DNA from: Bdellovibrionales bacterium
GTDB taxonomy: Bacteria; Bdellovibrionota; Bdellovibrionia; Bdellovibrionales; UBA1609
NCBI GenBank assembly: GCA_028819545.1
Contig: JAPPLG010000022.1
Span: forward strand, 1 to 48,313
DNA length: 48,313 nucleotides
Direction of reading: 5' to 3'
Shown: positions 1 to 8,389 of the stretch, in pieces
How the letters are laid out: each line of letters opens with the position of its first letter
Position numbering within the stretch: position 1 is the stretch's first letter
Notes under the pieces: model-generated
Told to the model about the DNA's origin: nothing
What the model saw: only the letters and a program-made list of their open reading frames with translations
Database searches by the model: none
Position numbers and translations under genes: made by a program

Positions 1-51
1 GGGTAACCCTTATCTTTTCAACCTTTGTCAGATCAAATCGTAACTAGTACA
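1..51. mobile_element. IS terminal end (left edge of window)
   Basis: Positions 26-51 run TGTCAGATCA...TAGTACA. Read on the minus strand they match 21 of 26 bases of positions 48265-48290 near the other window edge. Both start with TG at the outer tip and share TGATCTGACA at the inner side, followed within about 25 bases by GTTACCC. TG...CA termini of this sort are usual for IS3/IS481-like elements. The body of the element would lie to the left, outside the window. No transposase is visible, so the family is inferred. Confidence 0.55.
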
Positions 52-465
52 GTTTTAGGATTCAGCTTTCTTGTCGGTTGTAAAGATAACCGCACTGTTG
101 TTTCTTCTTTGAATGATGATCTGATTGAGGTGTCCTGGGGTAATGTATTCAAAGTTCATGACGTAACCATATCAAAAACAAAATTTGCTCAATTTATGGC
201 GTCAGAAATTTCTCAAGTTCAATCGGTGTTTAACGTACGTGTAGTAGAAGGGACGTTTTCGGATGATATTGCTTTTTCTGCTATCCTTGATGATGGAAAA
301 GCATATCATAATATTCAGTGTGGAGTGGATTTTGATTATCGAAGCGATAAAGTTGTGGGTAGTGTGGCGTTTGAAGATTGTGCCAGTGTGTCTAGTGATG
401 GAATTAGATTTGGCAATGACTATATAGTTGCGAGTGCTGTGGAAATCAATGCGATAGACCAATAA
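25..465 (+). CDS. putative lipoprotein, 5' end replaced by IS end
   Basis: The reading frame opens with TTG at 25, inside the IS-end-like sequence, and encodes 146 residues. Residues 10-19 (VLGFSFLVGC) look like the hydrophobic core and lipobox (LVGC) of a lipoprotein signal peptide. The usual basic N-terminus (MKK-like) is missing, because the first nine or so codons come from the IS terminus. The mature part is unrecognised; it contains three further cysteines (near residues 99, 118 and the lipobox region) and no known motif. The most likely history is an insertion that removed the native start and the first few codons. Whether it is still expressed from TTG or an outward IS promoter is unknown, and it may be a pseudogene. 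Confidence 0.45.
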   Translation: MSDQIVTSTVLGFSFLVGCKDNRTVVSSLNDDLIEVSWGNVFKVHDVTISKTKFAQFMASEISQVQSVFNVRVVEGTFSDDIAFSAILDDGKAYHNIQCGVDFDYRSDKVVGSVAFEDCASVSSDGIRFGNDYIVASAVEINAIDQ

Positions 466-500
466 AAATATGCAATAGAAAAACCACATTATTCAAATTT

Positions 501-622
501 GAAATACTTTATGTATAAGCTAGATCAAGCGAGTTTGGCTTTGATCACAAAGCAGACTGCTGTTTGCTTTGTGGCAAAACGCATGTCTGAAGCTTTGAGC
601 TGGCTTATACATAAAGTATTTC
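501..622. repeat. MITE-like inverted repeat
   Basis: GAAATACTTTATGTATAAGC at 501-520 is repeated as a perfect reverse complement at 603-622. The 82 bases between are themselves partly palindromic (CACAAAGCA at 546-554 against TGCTTTGTG at 565-573). The block lies between a rightward gene ending at 465 and a leftward gene ending at 638, so it could be a bidirectional terminator. However, 20-bp perfect ends on a 122-bp body without T-runs fit a small non-autonomous element better. No second copy is in this window. Confidence 0.6.
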
Positions 623-637
623 TATTTTTGCTTAACT

Positions 638-1084
638 CTACTTGAGGCGACGGTTGAGGAAGTCGTCTAAGCTGAGCTTTTTAGAGCCGGACAACATCAA
701 AGCCAAGAAGCAAAATCCATAAAGCAAGGCCTTCTCTTTTTCGCTAAAAGGGTCTTCCGCATGAAAGATAAATACAATGATCATCATAGTGAGCAGAAGG
801 CTTGCAGAAGCCAGGCGGGTAAACAGACCAAGGGCTAGTAGAATAGCGGCAAAAAACTCTGTGGCAATAGTTAAAGACAAGCTAAGCTGAGAACCTAAAA
901 AACCTAAAGGATCAGGAAAAGAACCTGATATTGAGTTAAAACGCGACAGTTTAGCCCATCCATGCGTCATCATTAAAATGGAGACACTTAGACGAAGTAC
1001 CAGGTGAGAATAGTCTGTAAGAAAATTCTCCAGGGTGGGTGAGAATGAAATAGCCGTATATTTTTTAAAGTTTCTGATGTTCAT
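638..1084 (-). CDS. DoxX family membrane protein
   Basis: This 148-residue protein has four hydrophobic segments (about residues 26-44, 66-85, 87-108, 116-133), as in DoxX/DoxD proteins. The segment HGWAKLSRF after the first helix is the family's typical H-G-x-x-K loop, and the later GLFTRLAS resembles the conserved G-x-x-T-R/P motif. DoxX members are small inner-membrane proteins linked to thiosulfate oxidation in archaea or to redox stress in bacteria; the role here is open. The start is supported by AAAGGA about ten bases upstream. It stands alone on the minus strand and is divergent from the lipoprotein gene at 1199. Confidence 0.8.
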   Translation of the reverse strand: MNIRNFKKYTAISFSPTLENFLTDYSHLVLRLSVSILMMTHGWAKLSRFNSISGSFPDPLGFLGSQLSLSLTIATEFFAAILLALGLFTRLASASLLLTMMIIVFIFHAEDPFSEKEKALLYGFCFLALMLSGSKKLSLDDFLNRRLK

Positions 1085-1162
1085 AGAACCAGATTCCTTT
1101 GTAATTTATTCATTACTTTGAAGGCTAACCGAGAATGGCTGTATAATCAAGTGTGAGTATTT

Positions 1163-1190
1163 TTGACTTTTTGGGTTTGTGTGATAGACT
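1163..1190 (+). promoter_or_regulatory. sigma70-like promoter, near-leaderless
   Basis: TTGACT (1163-1168), a 16-base spacer and TAGACT (1185-1190). The predicted transcription start is about 1197, only one or two bases before the ATG at 1199. There is no Shine-Dalgarno sequence in the gap. Confidence 0.45.
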
Positions 1191-1198
1191 AATATTCT

Positions 1199-2167
1199 AT
1201 GAAGTTTTTCGTTTTAATTGTATTTTTTTTCGCTCTTTCCTGCAGTAGTCCAGATCAACAAAATTCTGAAATACCTTCTCTTGAAGGTGTGGATTTAGAT
1301 GCCATGATTGCCGGCTCAAGGGAAGCCGGACATCCCCGGCAGGTGAGTATTGCTAAAAGTGAGGATGAAAGAGATCGAAAGATAAATCCTTTGAGAGAGG
1401 AAGAAATTTATCTCAGCAGGGATAAACGAAGAGCGCAGAGAAGGCTTCGCGGATTTGCTAGTGGAAGTAAAAGAAGTACACCTGCTGTTTACACCATTTG
1501 CCGCCGGTTTGATGGATGTCAGAGATTTTGTGCGGATTGGTTAAATCAGAATACAAACTGCAACCAGTGGCCTGTCAGCAAAGTGGTTGAAGAGTGGTCT
1601 TACATGTTGGACTCTCTTACTGCAGAACAACTGTTTGAAAATGCCCAGTGGATAGCTTTGCGCCAGGATGTGAGTATTTTTTTGAGAGAAGCTGATCATG
1701 AACAAAGTGTGATAAATAAAATTATTTTCCGATTATCGAGAGAAACTTGCTCACTTAATAAGGATATTTATCACAGTATGAACTTAGAAAAAGTCAATCT
1801 GTACTTAGTTCATCCTGAGGGTCAGGAGCACGGTTTGAAAAAAATTACGGATCATGAGCATTCTAATATCAATATTCGTGTGTTTGAAGGTGCTATAAAT
1901 AAGTGTTTGGACAACAAACAATTTTCTTTGTCTGAGTTGATGTTGGTTCATCAGAATGCATTAGGGTTTCAGTTGATTCATCAGGAAATAGCAGACAGCT
2001 GTGGCCATAATGAGGAATGTGTTCAGTTGGCTTACTGTAAAATTGATTCGGAGCAAGTTTGGTCTCATCTGGAGCAGGTAAAATCTTCAGATGATTTTAA
2101 TATAGAAGTTCAGGCTGAAAAGTGTTCTTATGAAGACTTTAACTCTTTACCATTCGTACAATTATAA
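1199..2167 (+). CDS. putative exported lipoprotein, unknown family
   Basis: The 322-residue protein starts with a short basic tip and the hydrophobic stretch FFVLIVFFFALSC. ALSC at residues 12-15 is an acceptable but not ideal lipobox. After it come a charged, arginine-rich region (residues 50-90) and a globular part with about ten cysteines (pairs such as CRRFDGC and CADWLNQNTNC), suggesting disulfides in the periplasm or at the surface. No enzyme motif was recognised. It is followed 33 bases later by another exported orphan (2201) on the same strand, so the two probably form one transcription unit and may act together. Confidence 0.65.
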   Translation: MKFFVLIVFFFALSCSSPDQQNSEIPSLEGVDLDAMIAGSREAGHPRQVSIAKSEDERDRKINPLREEEIYLSRDKRRAQRRLRGFASGSKRSTPAVYTICRRFDGCQRFCADWLNQNTNCNQWPVSKVVEEWSYMLDSLTAEQLFENAQWIALRQDVSIFLREADHEQSVINKIIFRLSRETCSLNKDIYHSMNLEKVNLYLVHPEGQEHGLKKITDHEHSNINIRVFEGAINKCLDNKQFSLSELMLVHQNALGFQLIHQEIADSCGHNEECVQLAYCKIDSEQVWSHLEQVKSSDDFNIEVQAEKCSYEDFNSLPFVQL

Positions 2168-2200
2168 CTGCTGTCTGAGTTTTGTAAGAGGAGTTCATGG

Positions 2201-4114
2201 ATGATTCGATTACTTCTTTACTCTTTATGTTTTATTACAATCAATTTTGTATTTGCTGAAGATAATAAATGTACGGTGGAAGAATCGGAAGCAGGCAAGA
2301 AGAGGCTTTGTTTTTTTGCTTTAAATGGTCCAGAAGAGAGTCAGCGTGCTGAACAAAGCAAAGCGGGATTGAATTGTATTCAACCTTCAGATGGTTCAAA
2401 AATTCAATGCGATAGTGATGAAATTGCAGACGCCGGTACAATGGTAGATTTGGAGATTAAAGAGTTTTATGCAAACACTGGGGATAGCCCAAGTGTTAGT
2501 AAAGCTTTTGAAGAAATGACAAAAACCCGCTGTGACGGCCTGGTTATTTCCGGCCACCATGTGGGGTACTATACAGGTGAGAAAACTGATCAAACTTCAG
2601 ATACACAAGGGAATAGAGATCCTTCTAAAGTGACTTTAAATTTAAAATTCTTGGAAAAACTCTCCTGTCTAAAGGAGGGAGCAAACAGTAATTGCAGAAA
2701 ATGGTTTTCCAATATTAGATATGTGCATTTACACGGCTCTCACACCTCTGGGGATAAAGTTCTTGAACATGAAGGAAAATCCGGTCTGGACGATTTGGCT
2801 TTAAGCAGAATGAAAAAATACCCTAAAGGATGGACAAAAGCTTCTGCCCAGTATTTGAATAGAGAATATGCTTCCACAGTAGATGATAACAACTCACTAA
2901 GCAGTCGTTATCTGAAGATGTTTCCTTCCGCTCAGATTTATTCCTGGGCTGTGGCTCCAACTATTAACCAAGGCTCCCCTGAAACTTTTATTGAGCATTT
3001 AAAATTAATGACAGCTAATGCTGATATAGCTATCGAGGATGTGGAGGACGTAGTGCCTGATGCATCAATATTGGAAAATATTTTGAATGCTTTATCAGCG
3101 TCTTCTGAGCCAGAGCCAAAATGTGTCAAATTAACCGTAGGAGATAAAAGAGGAAAAGAAATTAATGCTATATCTGCAGATAGTAAAGAAGAAGAAGATG
3201 ACAAAAGAGAGATAGGCTGTAATTTTTCTGAAGCTATCGAGTCTGGAGATCAAGAAAAAATTATGACGGCTTTGACAGATGTGCTTAATGAAGGGGCTTT
3301 ACATCAAAACTTAAATCGTATTTTTTATGCTCTTAATTATGACAGCCCACTCAGCACAGAGGTCAAGCAGGCCATCAGAGAAAAACTTAAAACAAGTGAA
3401 CCTTTTCGGCAGGCTTTGGAAGGACAAATTAACAATAAGAAAATTGGTGTGGTGAAAAGAGCAGATGCTCTCTACCTCTATAAACAGGTATATCCAGAGA
3501 ATTATGAATCTGGCGATTTGGAAAATCAGTTTATTGGAGATTTGAATTCGCTCTACGATCAACAGGGAAGTGATACCATTGGAACAGCTATGAAGGAAAT
3601 GATTGCAGAATTAATTTGGAAAAATAATTTGGGGAGCAGTCCGGCCTCTCAAGCAAATATGCAAGCTTTAATAGACAAACTGGGAGCAGAGAGCAATGAT
3701 GTCCACTTAAGACAGCATACAGAATTGATCAGGATTTCTTCAGGTGTGGGAGAAGAAAACCGAGTGAAAAACATTTTTGAAGAGCTATTTACAGCAGAAA
3801 GGGATGAATTCAGAGATGCTCGGGTTCTTATAAGAAGATGGGTGGATCTTCAGATTCAAAATGGAGGAGATCTATCAGTCATTAAAGAAATGTATGACTC
3901 TGCTGTTGCAGATTATCTGAAGAATCAAACTGATGAGAATTTACGAGACAAATGGGAGGATATTATCTTTGGAGTTGGTTCTGGTCTTGCTGTTAGAAAA
4001 GAAAATTGTGTAGGAGGGGAGTTTCCTCTTAGTGAGGATAAGTTCAAAATACACGAAAAAGACAGAGAAAAGATGATAGGGAGATGGAAAGAGATTTGTG
4101 AGGCTGGATCATAA
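2201..4114 (+). CDS. exported protein with possible caspase/CHAT-like N-terminal half
   Basis: This 637-residue protein has a clear signal peptide (MIRLLLYSLCFITINFVFA, cleavage before EDNKC). Residues 105-195 read like a caspase/CHAT core: a strand ending in LVISGHHVG (His-Gly of the dyad), a helix with LSCLKEG, then a strand YVHLHGSHTSG where CHAT proteases carry the catalytic Cys. Here that Cys seems replaced by His-Gly-Ser, so if the fold is right the protein is probably inactive or uses another chemistry. The C-terminal 350 residues are helical, acidic and without a recognised domain. The start has AGGAG a few bases upstream. The caspase suggestion is low confidence; the export call is firm. 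Confidence 0.6.
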   Translation: MIRLLLYSLCFITINFVFAEDNKCTVEESEAGKKRLCFFALNGPEESQRAEQSKAGLNCIQPSDGSKIQCDSDEIADAGTMVDLEIKEFYANTGDSPSVSKAFEEMTKTRCDGLVISGHHVGYYTGEKTDQTSDTQGNRDPSKVTLNLKFLEKLSCLKEGANSNCRKWFSNIRYVHLHGSHTSGDKVLEHEGKSGLDDLALSRMKKYPKGWTKASAQYLNREYASTVDDNNSLSSRYLKMFPSAQIYSWAVAPTINQGSPETFIEHLKLMTANADIAIEDVEDVVPDASILENILNALSASSEPEPKCVKLTVGDKRGKEINAISADSKEEEDDKREIGCNFSEAIESGDQEKIMTALTDVLNEGALHQNLNRIFYALNYDSPLSTEVKQAIREKLKTSEPFRQALEGQINNKKIGVVKRADALYLYKQVYPENYESGDLENQFIGDLNSLYDQQGSDTIGTAMKEMIAELIWKNNLGSSPASQANMQALIDKLGAESNDVHLRQHTELIRISSGVGEENRVKNIFEELFTAERDEFRDARVLIRRWVDLQIQNGGDLSVIKEMYDSAVADYLKNQTDENLRDKWEDIIFGVGSGLAVRKENCVGGEFPLSEDKFKIHEKDREKMIGRWKEICEAGS

Positions 4115-4146
4115 AAATTCTTTAAACCATCTCTGAAAATAAGGTT

Positions 4147-4175
4147 TTGCCCCTTCTTTATTCTTCTTGTATAGT
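4147..4175 (+). promoter_or_regulatory. aspS promoter, near-leaderless
   Basis: TTGCCC (4147-4152), a 17-base spacer, then TATAGT (4170-4175). The predicted start of transcription is about 4182-4183, next to the ATG at 4185. This position rules out the in-frame TTG at 4167, which would lie inside the promoter. Confidence 0.6.
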
Positions 4176-4184
4176 GAAATTTCT

Positions 4185-5963
4185 ATGAAACACTTTCTAG
4201 AGGAATTTTCAAAAAATTCCAAAAAAGTTTTATGCTCTCAAATTGATGAGAGTCTCTTGAAACAGTCCGTTGTGGTATCCGGCTGGGTTCAAAATCAAAG
4301 GGATCATGGTCACTTTGCTTTTTTGGATCTGAAAGATCATACAGGCGTTTTGCAAATTTTTTTGGATTTGGATCTTTTAAAAAAATTTAAAATTTCTTTA
4401 AATAGTGTTTTAGCAGTTAAAGGGACTCTTCTCAAACGTCCGGAAGGTACAGAAAATAAAAAACTAAAAACCGGCTTGTTTGAATTAAAGGTGGAAGAAG
4501 TGCAGGTATTGTCTTCTTCAGATGTTTTGCCTATAGACCCTGAAGATGAAAAAGTCCGGGACTCCTTAAAGTTAAAATACAGATACTTATTTTTAAGATC
4601 GGAAAAACTGCAAAAGTATCTCAAGCTTAGAGATGAAGTGGTTCATACTGTCCGTCAGACTTTAAGAAAAGAAGGTTTTTTGGAATGCGAAACCCCCATC
4701 CTCTATAGAACCACTCCGGAGGGGGCCAGGGATTACTTGGTGCCTTCACGGATTCACCAGGGGCAATTTTATTCTTTAGTGCAAAGCCCTCAAATTTTAA
4801 AACAGCTTTTGATGATTGGAGGAGTGTGGAAATATTTTCAAATGGCCAGATGTTTTCGGGATGAGGATTTAAGATCAGACCGCCAGCCTGAATTTACTCA
4901 AATTGATTTGGAAATGAGTTTTGTGGATATTGCAGATGTCTTAGAGCTGAATGAAAAAATTATTAGAGCTTTATGGAAAGATGTTGAAATTGAAAAACTT
5001 TCTTATCAGGATTCTATGGAATACTATGGATCGGATCAGCCAGACTTAAGAATTCCCCTCAAGCTAAGAGCTTTGGAGGATGTGGAAGATTTAGGTATTG
5101 AGATTTTTAATAAAACTATAAAAAATAAAGGCCGCATTAAAAGTTTAGCCCTTCCTTCATCAGAGTGCTGGAATAGAAGCGCTTTGGATAAATTAACCAA
5201 GGAGATTAAAAACCTTGGGAGCAGGGGGCTGATTTATATTAAAGAAGAAAACGGCCAGTTCAATTCCTCTCTTTCTTTTTCTCAAGGCGTTCTTAAAAAA
5301 CTTTATGAAAAAGCAAAAGGTCTTCCAAAAGGTTTGATTTTTATTATTGCTGGAGAAGAGTCTTTAGTGAACACATGTTTTTCTTTTTTAATTTCTTATA
5401 CAGCCCGAAAAATGTCTTTAATAGATTCATCCAAAGATAAATTTGTATGGATTACCAACTTTCCTCTTTTTGCTCTTGAGGAGGGGAGTGTTGTATCCAT
5501 GCATCATCCTTTTACTATGCCGGATGACAAGGGTCTTTCTTCATCAGAACTTATTGAAAAATTAAAAAACTCTATGGGAAATACAGATGAAACTTCTCAG
5601 TGGACTTCAAAGGCTTATGACTTGGTTTGCAACGGCCAGGAGGTGGCAGGGGGTAGTATACGTATTCATAATCCGGAAATACAGAATTTGGTTTTTAAAA
5701 TTTTAGGATTAAATGATCAAAAAATTCAGGATCAATTTGGATTTTTTATTGAAGCTTTAAGGTACGGCACTCCTCCGCATGGAGGAATTGCCTGGGGTCT
5801 TGATCGTTTGGTGATGATTTTATCCGGGACTGATGATATCCGAGACGTCATCCCTTTTCCGAAAACTTTGCAGGCCGCTTGTTTGATGTCCCAAGCTCCT
5901 TCGATGGTGGATGAGGCTCGATTGAGAGAGCTTGGTCTTTCTCTTAAAAAGGGGCTCAAATAA
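4185..5963 (+). CDS. aspS: aspartyl-tRNA synthetase
   Basis: Class IIb synthetase charging tRNA-Asp (and possibly tRNA-Asn if non-discriminating). The N-terminal OB fold (SGWVQNQRDHGHFAFLDLKD) binds the anticodon. The catalytic domain shows motif 2 as FRDEDLRSDRQPEFTQIDLE and motif 3 as GIAWGLDRLVMIL. The middle insertion (about residues 290-410) is the bacterial GAD-type domain. Length 592 matches the bacterial form. The ATG at 4185 was chosen because a good promoter ends ten bases upstream; there is no ribosome binding site. The 3' 144 bases are overlapped on the other strand by the cpaF reading frame. The cognate tRNA-Asp gene lies far downstream at 47039. Confidence 0.95.
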   Translation: MKHFLEEFSKNSKKVLCSQIDESLLKQSVVVSGWVQNQRDHGHFAFLDLKDHTGVLQIFLDLDLLKKFKISLNSVLAVKGTLLKRPEGTENKKLKTGLFELKVEEVQVLSSSDVLPIDPEDEKVRDSLKLKYRYLFLRSEKLQKYLKLRDEVVHTVRQTLRKEGFLECETPILYRTTPEGARDYLVPSRIHQGQFYSLVQSPQILKQLLMIGGVWKYFQMARCFRDEDLRSDRQPEFTQIDLEMSFVDIADVLELNEKIIRALWKDVEIEKLSYQDSMEYYGSDQPDLRIPLKLRALEDVEDLGIEIFNKTIKNKGRIKSLALPSSECWNRSALDKLTKEIKNLGSRGLIYIKEENGQFNSSLSFSQGVLKKLYEKAKGLPKGLIFIIAGEESLVNTCFSFLISYTARKMSLIDSSKDKFVWITNFPLFALEEGSVVSMHHPFTMPDDKGLSSSELIEKLKNSMGNTDETSQWTSKAYDLVCNGQEVAGGSIRIHNPEIQNLVFKILGLNDQKIQDQFGFFIEALRYGTPPHGGIAWGLDRLVMILSGTDDIRDVIPFPKTLQAACLMSQAPSMVDEARLRELGLSLKKGLK

Positions 5964-7007
5964 AAAACCTGTTTTTTCCAATCCTGTAATTTGATAAATA
6001 CCCTGAAGTTTTCTTCCATATTTTTCTTTTTTAACTAGTACAATAATTTGAAGACCTAAATGGATTAAACTTCGAATAGATTCTGCATTCCAGTTGAGTT
6101 TAGAAGATTGCACTAAGAGTTCCAATCTGAGCAGAGCCTGTTTGTGATGATGGGCATGAAGAGTGCCCATACTGCCTTCATGTCCTGTAGCTAATGCCAT
6201 AATTAAGTCTTTAGCTTCAGCTCCCCGCACTTCTCCTATAATAATACGATCCGGCCTCATACGAAGGCTTTGTTGAACCAATATAGATTGATCAATGGCA
6301 GGAAGGGTTGTGGCATTTCTGGTCAGTAGTTTCACTGAAAATTTATTTGGTTGGGTCAGTTCATCAGTATCTTCAATAATCACTGCTCTTTCTTCAGGAG
6401 AAAGTGCTTGTAAAAAGGCATTGAGTACAGAGGTTTTTCCTGAAGAAGTGGGGCCGACAATCAGGATATTCAGTTTTTGTCTGATAATGTCCTGTAAAAT
6501 ATTTATGGCTGTTTCAGGGGCCCATCCTGTTTCCTGCAATTTTTTTAAAGTCCAGATTTCTTCCGGATGTTTTCTTAAGGTGATATGATAGGAGCTGGAA
6601 GTGAGAGGGGGGCTGATAATATGCACTCTGAATTGATTCCATCTGCCGTCTCCAAAAGGAGTTTTTAAATTTGGATCTATTTTGGAAGGAAGACAAAGCT
6701 TTCTTACAAAATTTTCGAAAGTCCATTGAGATAAAAAATGATCAAAATAAGAATACAACAGGCCGTTTTTTTCATAAAAAATTTGTGATTTTCCATCCAA
6801 AATAATTTCTGTAATCAACGGATCTTTTATTAAGGTGGATAAGGGCCCTGAGCCTAAAAATTCTTCATAAAGTCTTTTCTTGAATTCATTTGAGCAGTGT
6901 TTATCTAAAATTTGTTTGACGGGTTCTGTTCCGAATCTGGAGTTTGGGTTTTGAAAAGAGTTTTCCAAAATTTTTAAGATTTTTGAAAATTCTTTAAACA
7001 AACTCAT
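5820..7007 (-). CDS. cpaF: CpaF/TadA-type Flp pilus assembly ATPase
   Basis: Secretion ATPase of the type II/IV superfamily that powers Flp (Tad) pilus assembly at the inner membrane. Walker A is GPTSSGKT (residues 185-192), the Asp box is around IIEDTDEL (210-217), Walker B is IIIGEVRG (255-262), and the His box is GTLHAHHH (281-288). Residues 1-348 cover the whole family core. From about residue 349 on, the frame runs antisense through the conserved 3' end of aspS and reads as basic, unconserved sequence, so the natural stop may have been lost. The start overlaps the stop of the upstream secretin gene by four bases (translational coupling). No other Tad genes (flp, cpaB, tadB, tadC) are in the window. 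Confidence 0.88.
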   Translation of the reverse strand: MSLFKEFSKILKILENSFQNPNSRFGTEPVKQILDKHCSNEFKKRLYEEFLGSGPLSTLIKDPLITEIILDGKSQIFYEKNGLLYSYFDHFLSQWTFENFVRKLCLPSKIDPNLKTPFGDGRWNQFRVHIISPPLTSSSYHITLRKHPEEIWTLKKLQETGWAPETAINILQDIIRQKLNILIVGPTSSGKTSVLNAFLQALSPEERAVIIEDTDELTQPNKFSVKLLTRNATTLPAIDQSILVQQSLRMRPDRIIIGEVRGAEAKDLIMALATGHEGSMGTLHAHHHKQALLRLELLVQSSKLNWNAESIRSLIHLGLQIIVLVKKEKYGRKLQGIYQITGLEKTGFLFEPLFKRKTKLSQSSLIHHRRSLGHQTSGLQSFRKRDDVSDIISPG

Positions 7008-8170
7008 GGCTGGATAATCCTTGGGGTGATAAAGATTAAGGCTTTTGATTTTTCTTTACTTTGCCCGGTTTGTTTGAAGATAGACCCTAAGATGGGGATG
7101 GAAAGAGAAAGGGGCTGTTCCTGATTTTTTCCAAAGCTTGTGCGCTGGAAGTCAGAAAGAAGAAGGCTTTGCCCTTCGGGAATAGTGATTTCAGAATGGA
7201 TGCGGTGATTTTTAAATCCTTTGGAGGAATTGTCTATTTCTGAAATCTCTGTTTCCAATTGAAGATAAATGTGGCTTTGGGACAGCACTTGAGGGGTGAA
7301 GCTGAGAGAAAGCCCGTAAGGTTTAAAGCTTGTGTTTATCATCTGGCTTTCTGTATGGTATTGGGAAATTGGCATCTCTCCGCCCATAAAAAAGCGAGCA
7401 GATTTTTTATTTTCAGTAATAAGACGTGAGGATGTTAAAATACGTCCTGTGCCTTTATTTTTATAGTGATGAAACTGGCTTTGAATCACATGCAGTGGAT
7501 CTTTAATCAAACTGAGTGCAGAGTTTGAAAAACGGGTGTTGTTGGAAATCACTTCTGTGAAGAGCAAATTCAATTCAATCAAAGGAGGAGGGCTTTTTTC
7601 ATCTGAAATGATCTGCATTCCATAATGGGAAAAAACAGAAGAGTTGTTGTGAGAGGGCATAATTAATTGAAGAGGTTTATGCCATAAAATTTGAAAAGGT
7701 TTTTGTTTTTTAAAAAATTTTAAAAAATCTTTTTTAACTTTATTTGAAATATCAGCATGCAATGTATAGGGAATTTGATTTTGTTTGGAGCTTTGGGCAA
7801 TTTTTTGCCAATCTTCAAATCGATAGATAGAGCCTGAAATTTGAATTTGATCTTTGGAAAAACTCCATTTTAGCCATGGAATACTTTCAATCAAGTTTAG
7901 AAAATTTTTCCATTTGATTTTGCCGTTTTTGGACAAAATTTTAATCCACTTGGTTTGTAAGCCTTGATCCAAAAATAAAGTTCCTGTTTTTCTGGCTTTA
8001 AGAAGAATAAAAGGGCCTTCTTCCTGAATAGAGATCAGCCCGGGCTTGCTGATTGTAATTTTTTCACCATAGGGTGATGAAAGTTTTTTTTGTTCTCCCA
8101 ATTCCATAAGAATAAGGCCGTGACTGGATTTGGGAATTAAAAGGTAAAATAATATAAGCAAAATTCGCAT
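7004..8170 (-). CDS. cpaC: secretin-domain protein, CpaC/RcpA-like
   Basis: This 388-residue exported protein (signal peptide MRILLILFYLLIPKSSHG) ends in a secretin domain: LSFTPQV, IHSEITIPEGQSLLLSDF, then SIPILGSIFK and ALIFITPRII. These are hallmark positions of the outer-membrane gate of type II/III secretion and Flp pilus systems. An N-terminal BON or pilus-associated region is plausible (residues 20-75 resemble the CpaC N-domain, KISISKPGLISI-like), but is diverged. At 388 residues it is short for CpaC (about 450-600). It is the first gene of the pair with cpaF. Together they give an ATPase and an outer-membrane channel but not a full machine. Confidence 0.75.
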   Translation of the reverse strand: MRILLILFYLLIPKSSHGLILMELGEQKKLSSPYGEKITISKPGLISIQEEGPFILLKARKTGTLFLDQGLQTKWIKILSKNGKIKWKNFLNLIESIPWLKWSFSKDQIQISGSIYRFEDWQKIAQSSKQNQIPYTLHADISNKVKKDFLKFFKKQKPFQILWHKPLQLIMPSHNNSSVFSHYGMQIISDEKSPPPLIELNLLFTEVISNNTRFSNSALSLIKDPLHVIQSQFHHYKNKGTGRILTSSRLITENKKSARFFMGGEMPISQYHTESQMINTSFKPYGLSLSFTPQVLSQSHIYLQLETEISEIDNSSKGFKNHRIHSEITIPEGQSLLLSDFQRTSFGKNQEQPLSLSIPILGSIFKQTGQSKEKSKALIFITPRIIQP

Positions 8171-8374
8171 ATTTTGAGACGTGCAATTTCTTGTCCAGCT
8201 TCTTGTAACTATTTAAAAATCCTCATATTTCTTTCTATGCCTTAAAGTTTAGACTTAAGTAGGGGAGTTTTACTGAATTCTATTTTTCCACACATGAAAG
8301 AGGGAGTTTCAGGTACAATAAAAGTGTTGATATAAACTACAGTGGAAGATGGTTATTTCCGATATAAAGTCTAT

Positions 8375-8389
8375 AAGGAGTTCTTCTTG
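8375..8389 (+). promoter_or_regulatory. ribosome binding site fixing a TTG start
   Basis: AAGGAG at 8375-8380 is six bases before TTG (8387-8389). Starting there gives a clean signal peptide (MRFILFLVFISYPAFA). The upstream in-frame GTG at 8342 would add 15 charged residues ahead of it and has no such site. Confidence 0.65.

Noticed and set aside
4167-4184. TTG start for aspS
   Set aside because: It lies inside the predicted promoter (-10 at 4170-4175), so the codon would not be in the transcript.
5732-6019. Minus-strand frame across the aspS 3' end
   Set aside because: Shadow of aspS; the overlapping cpaF frame is the only minus-strand coding candidate there.
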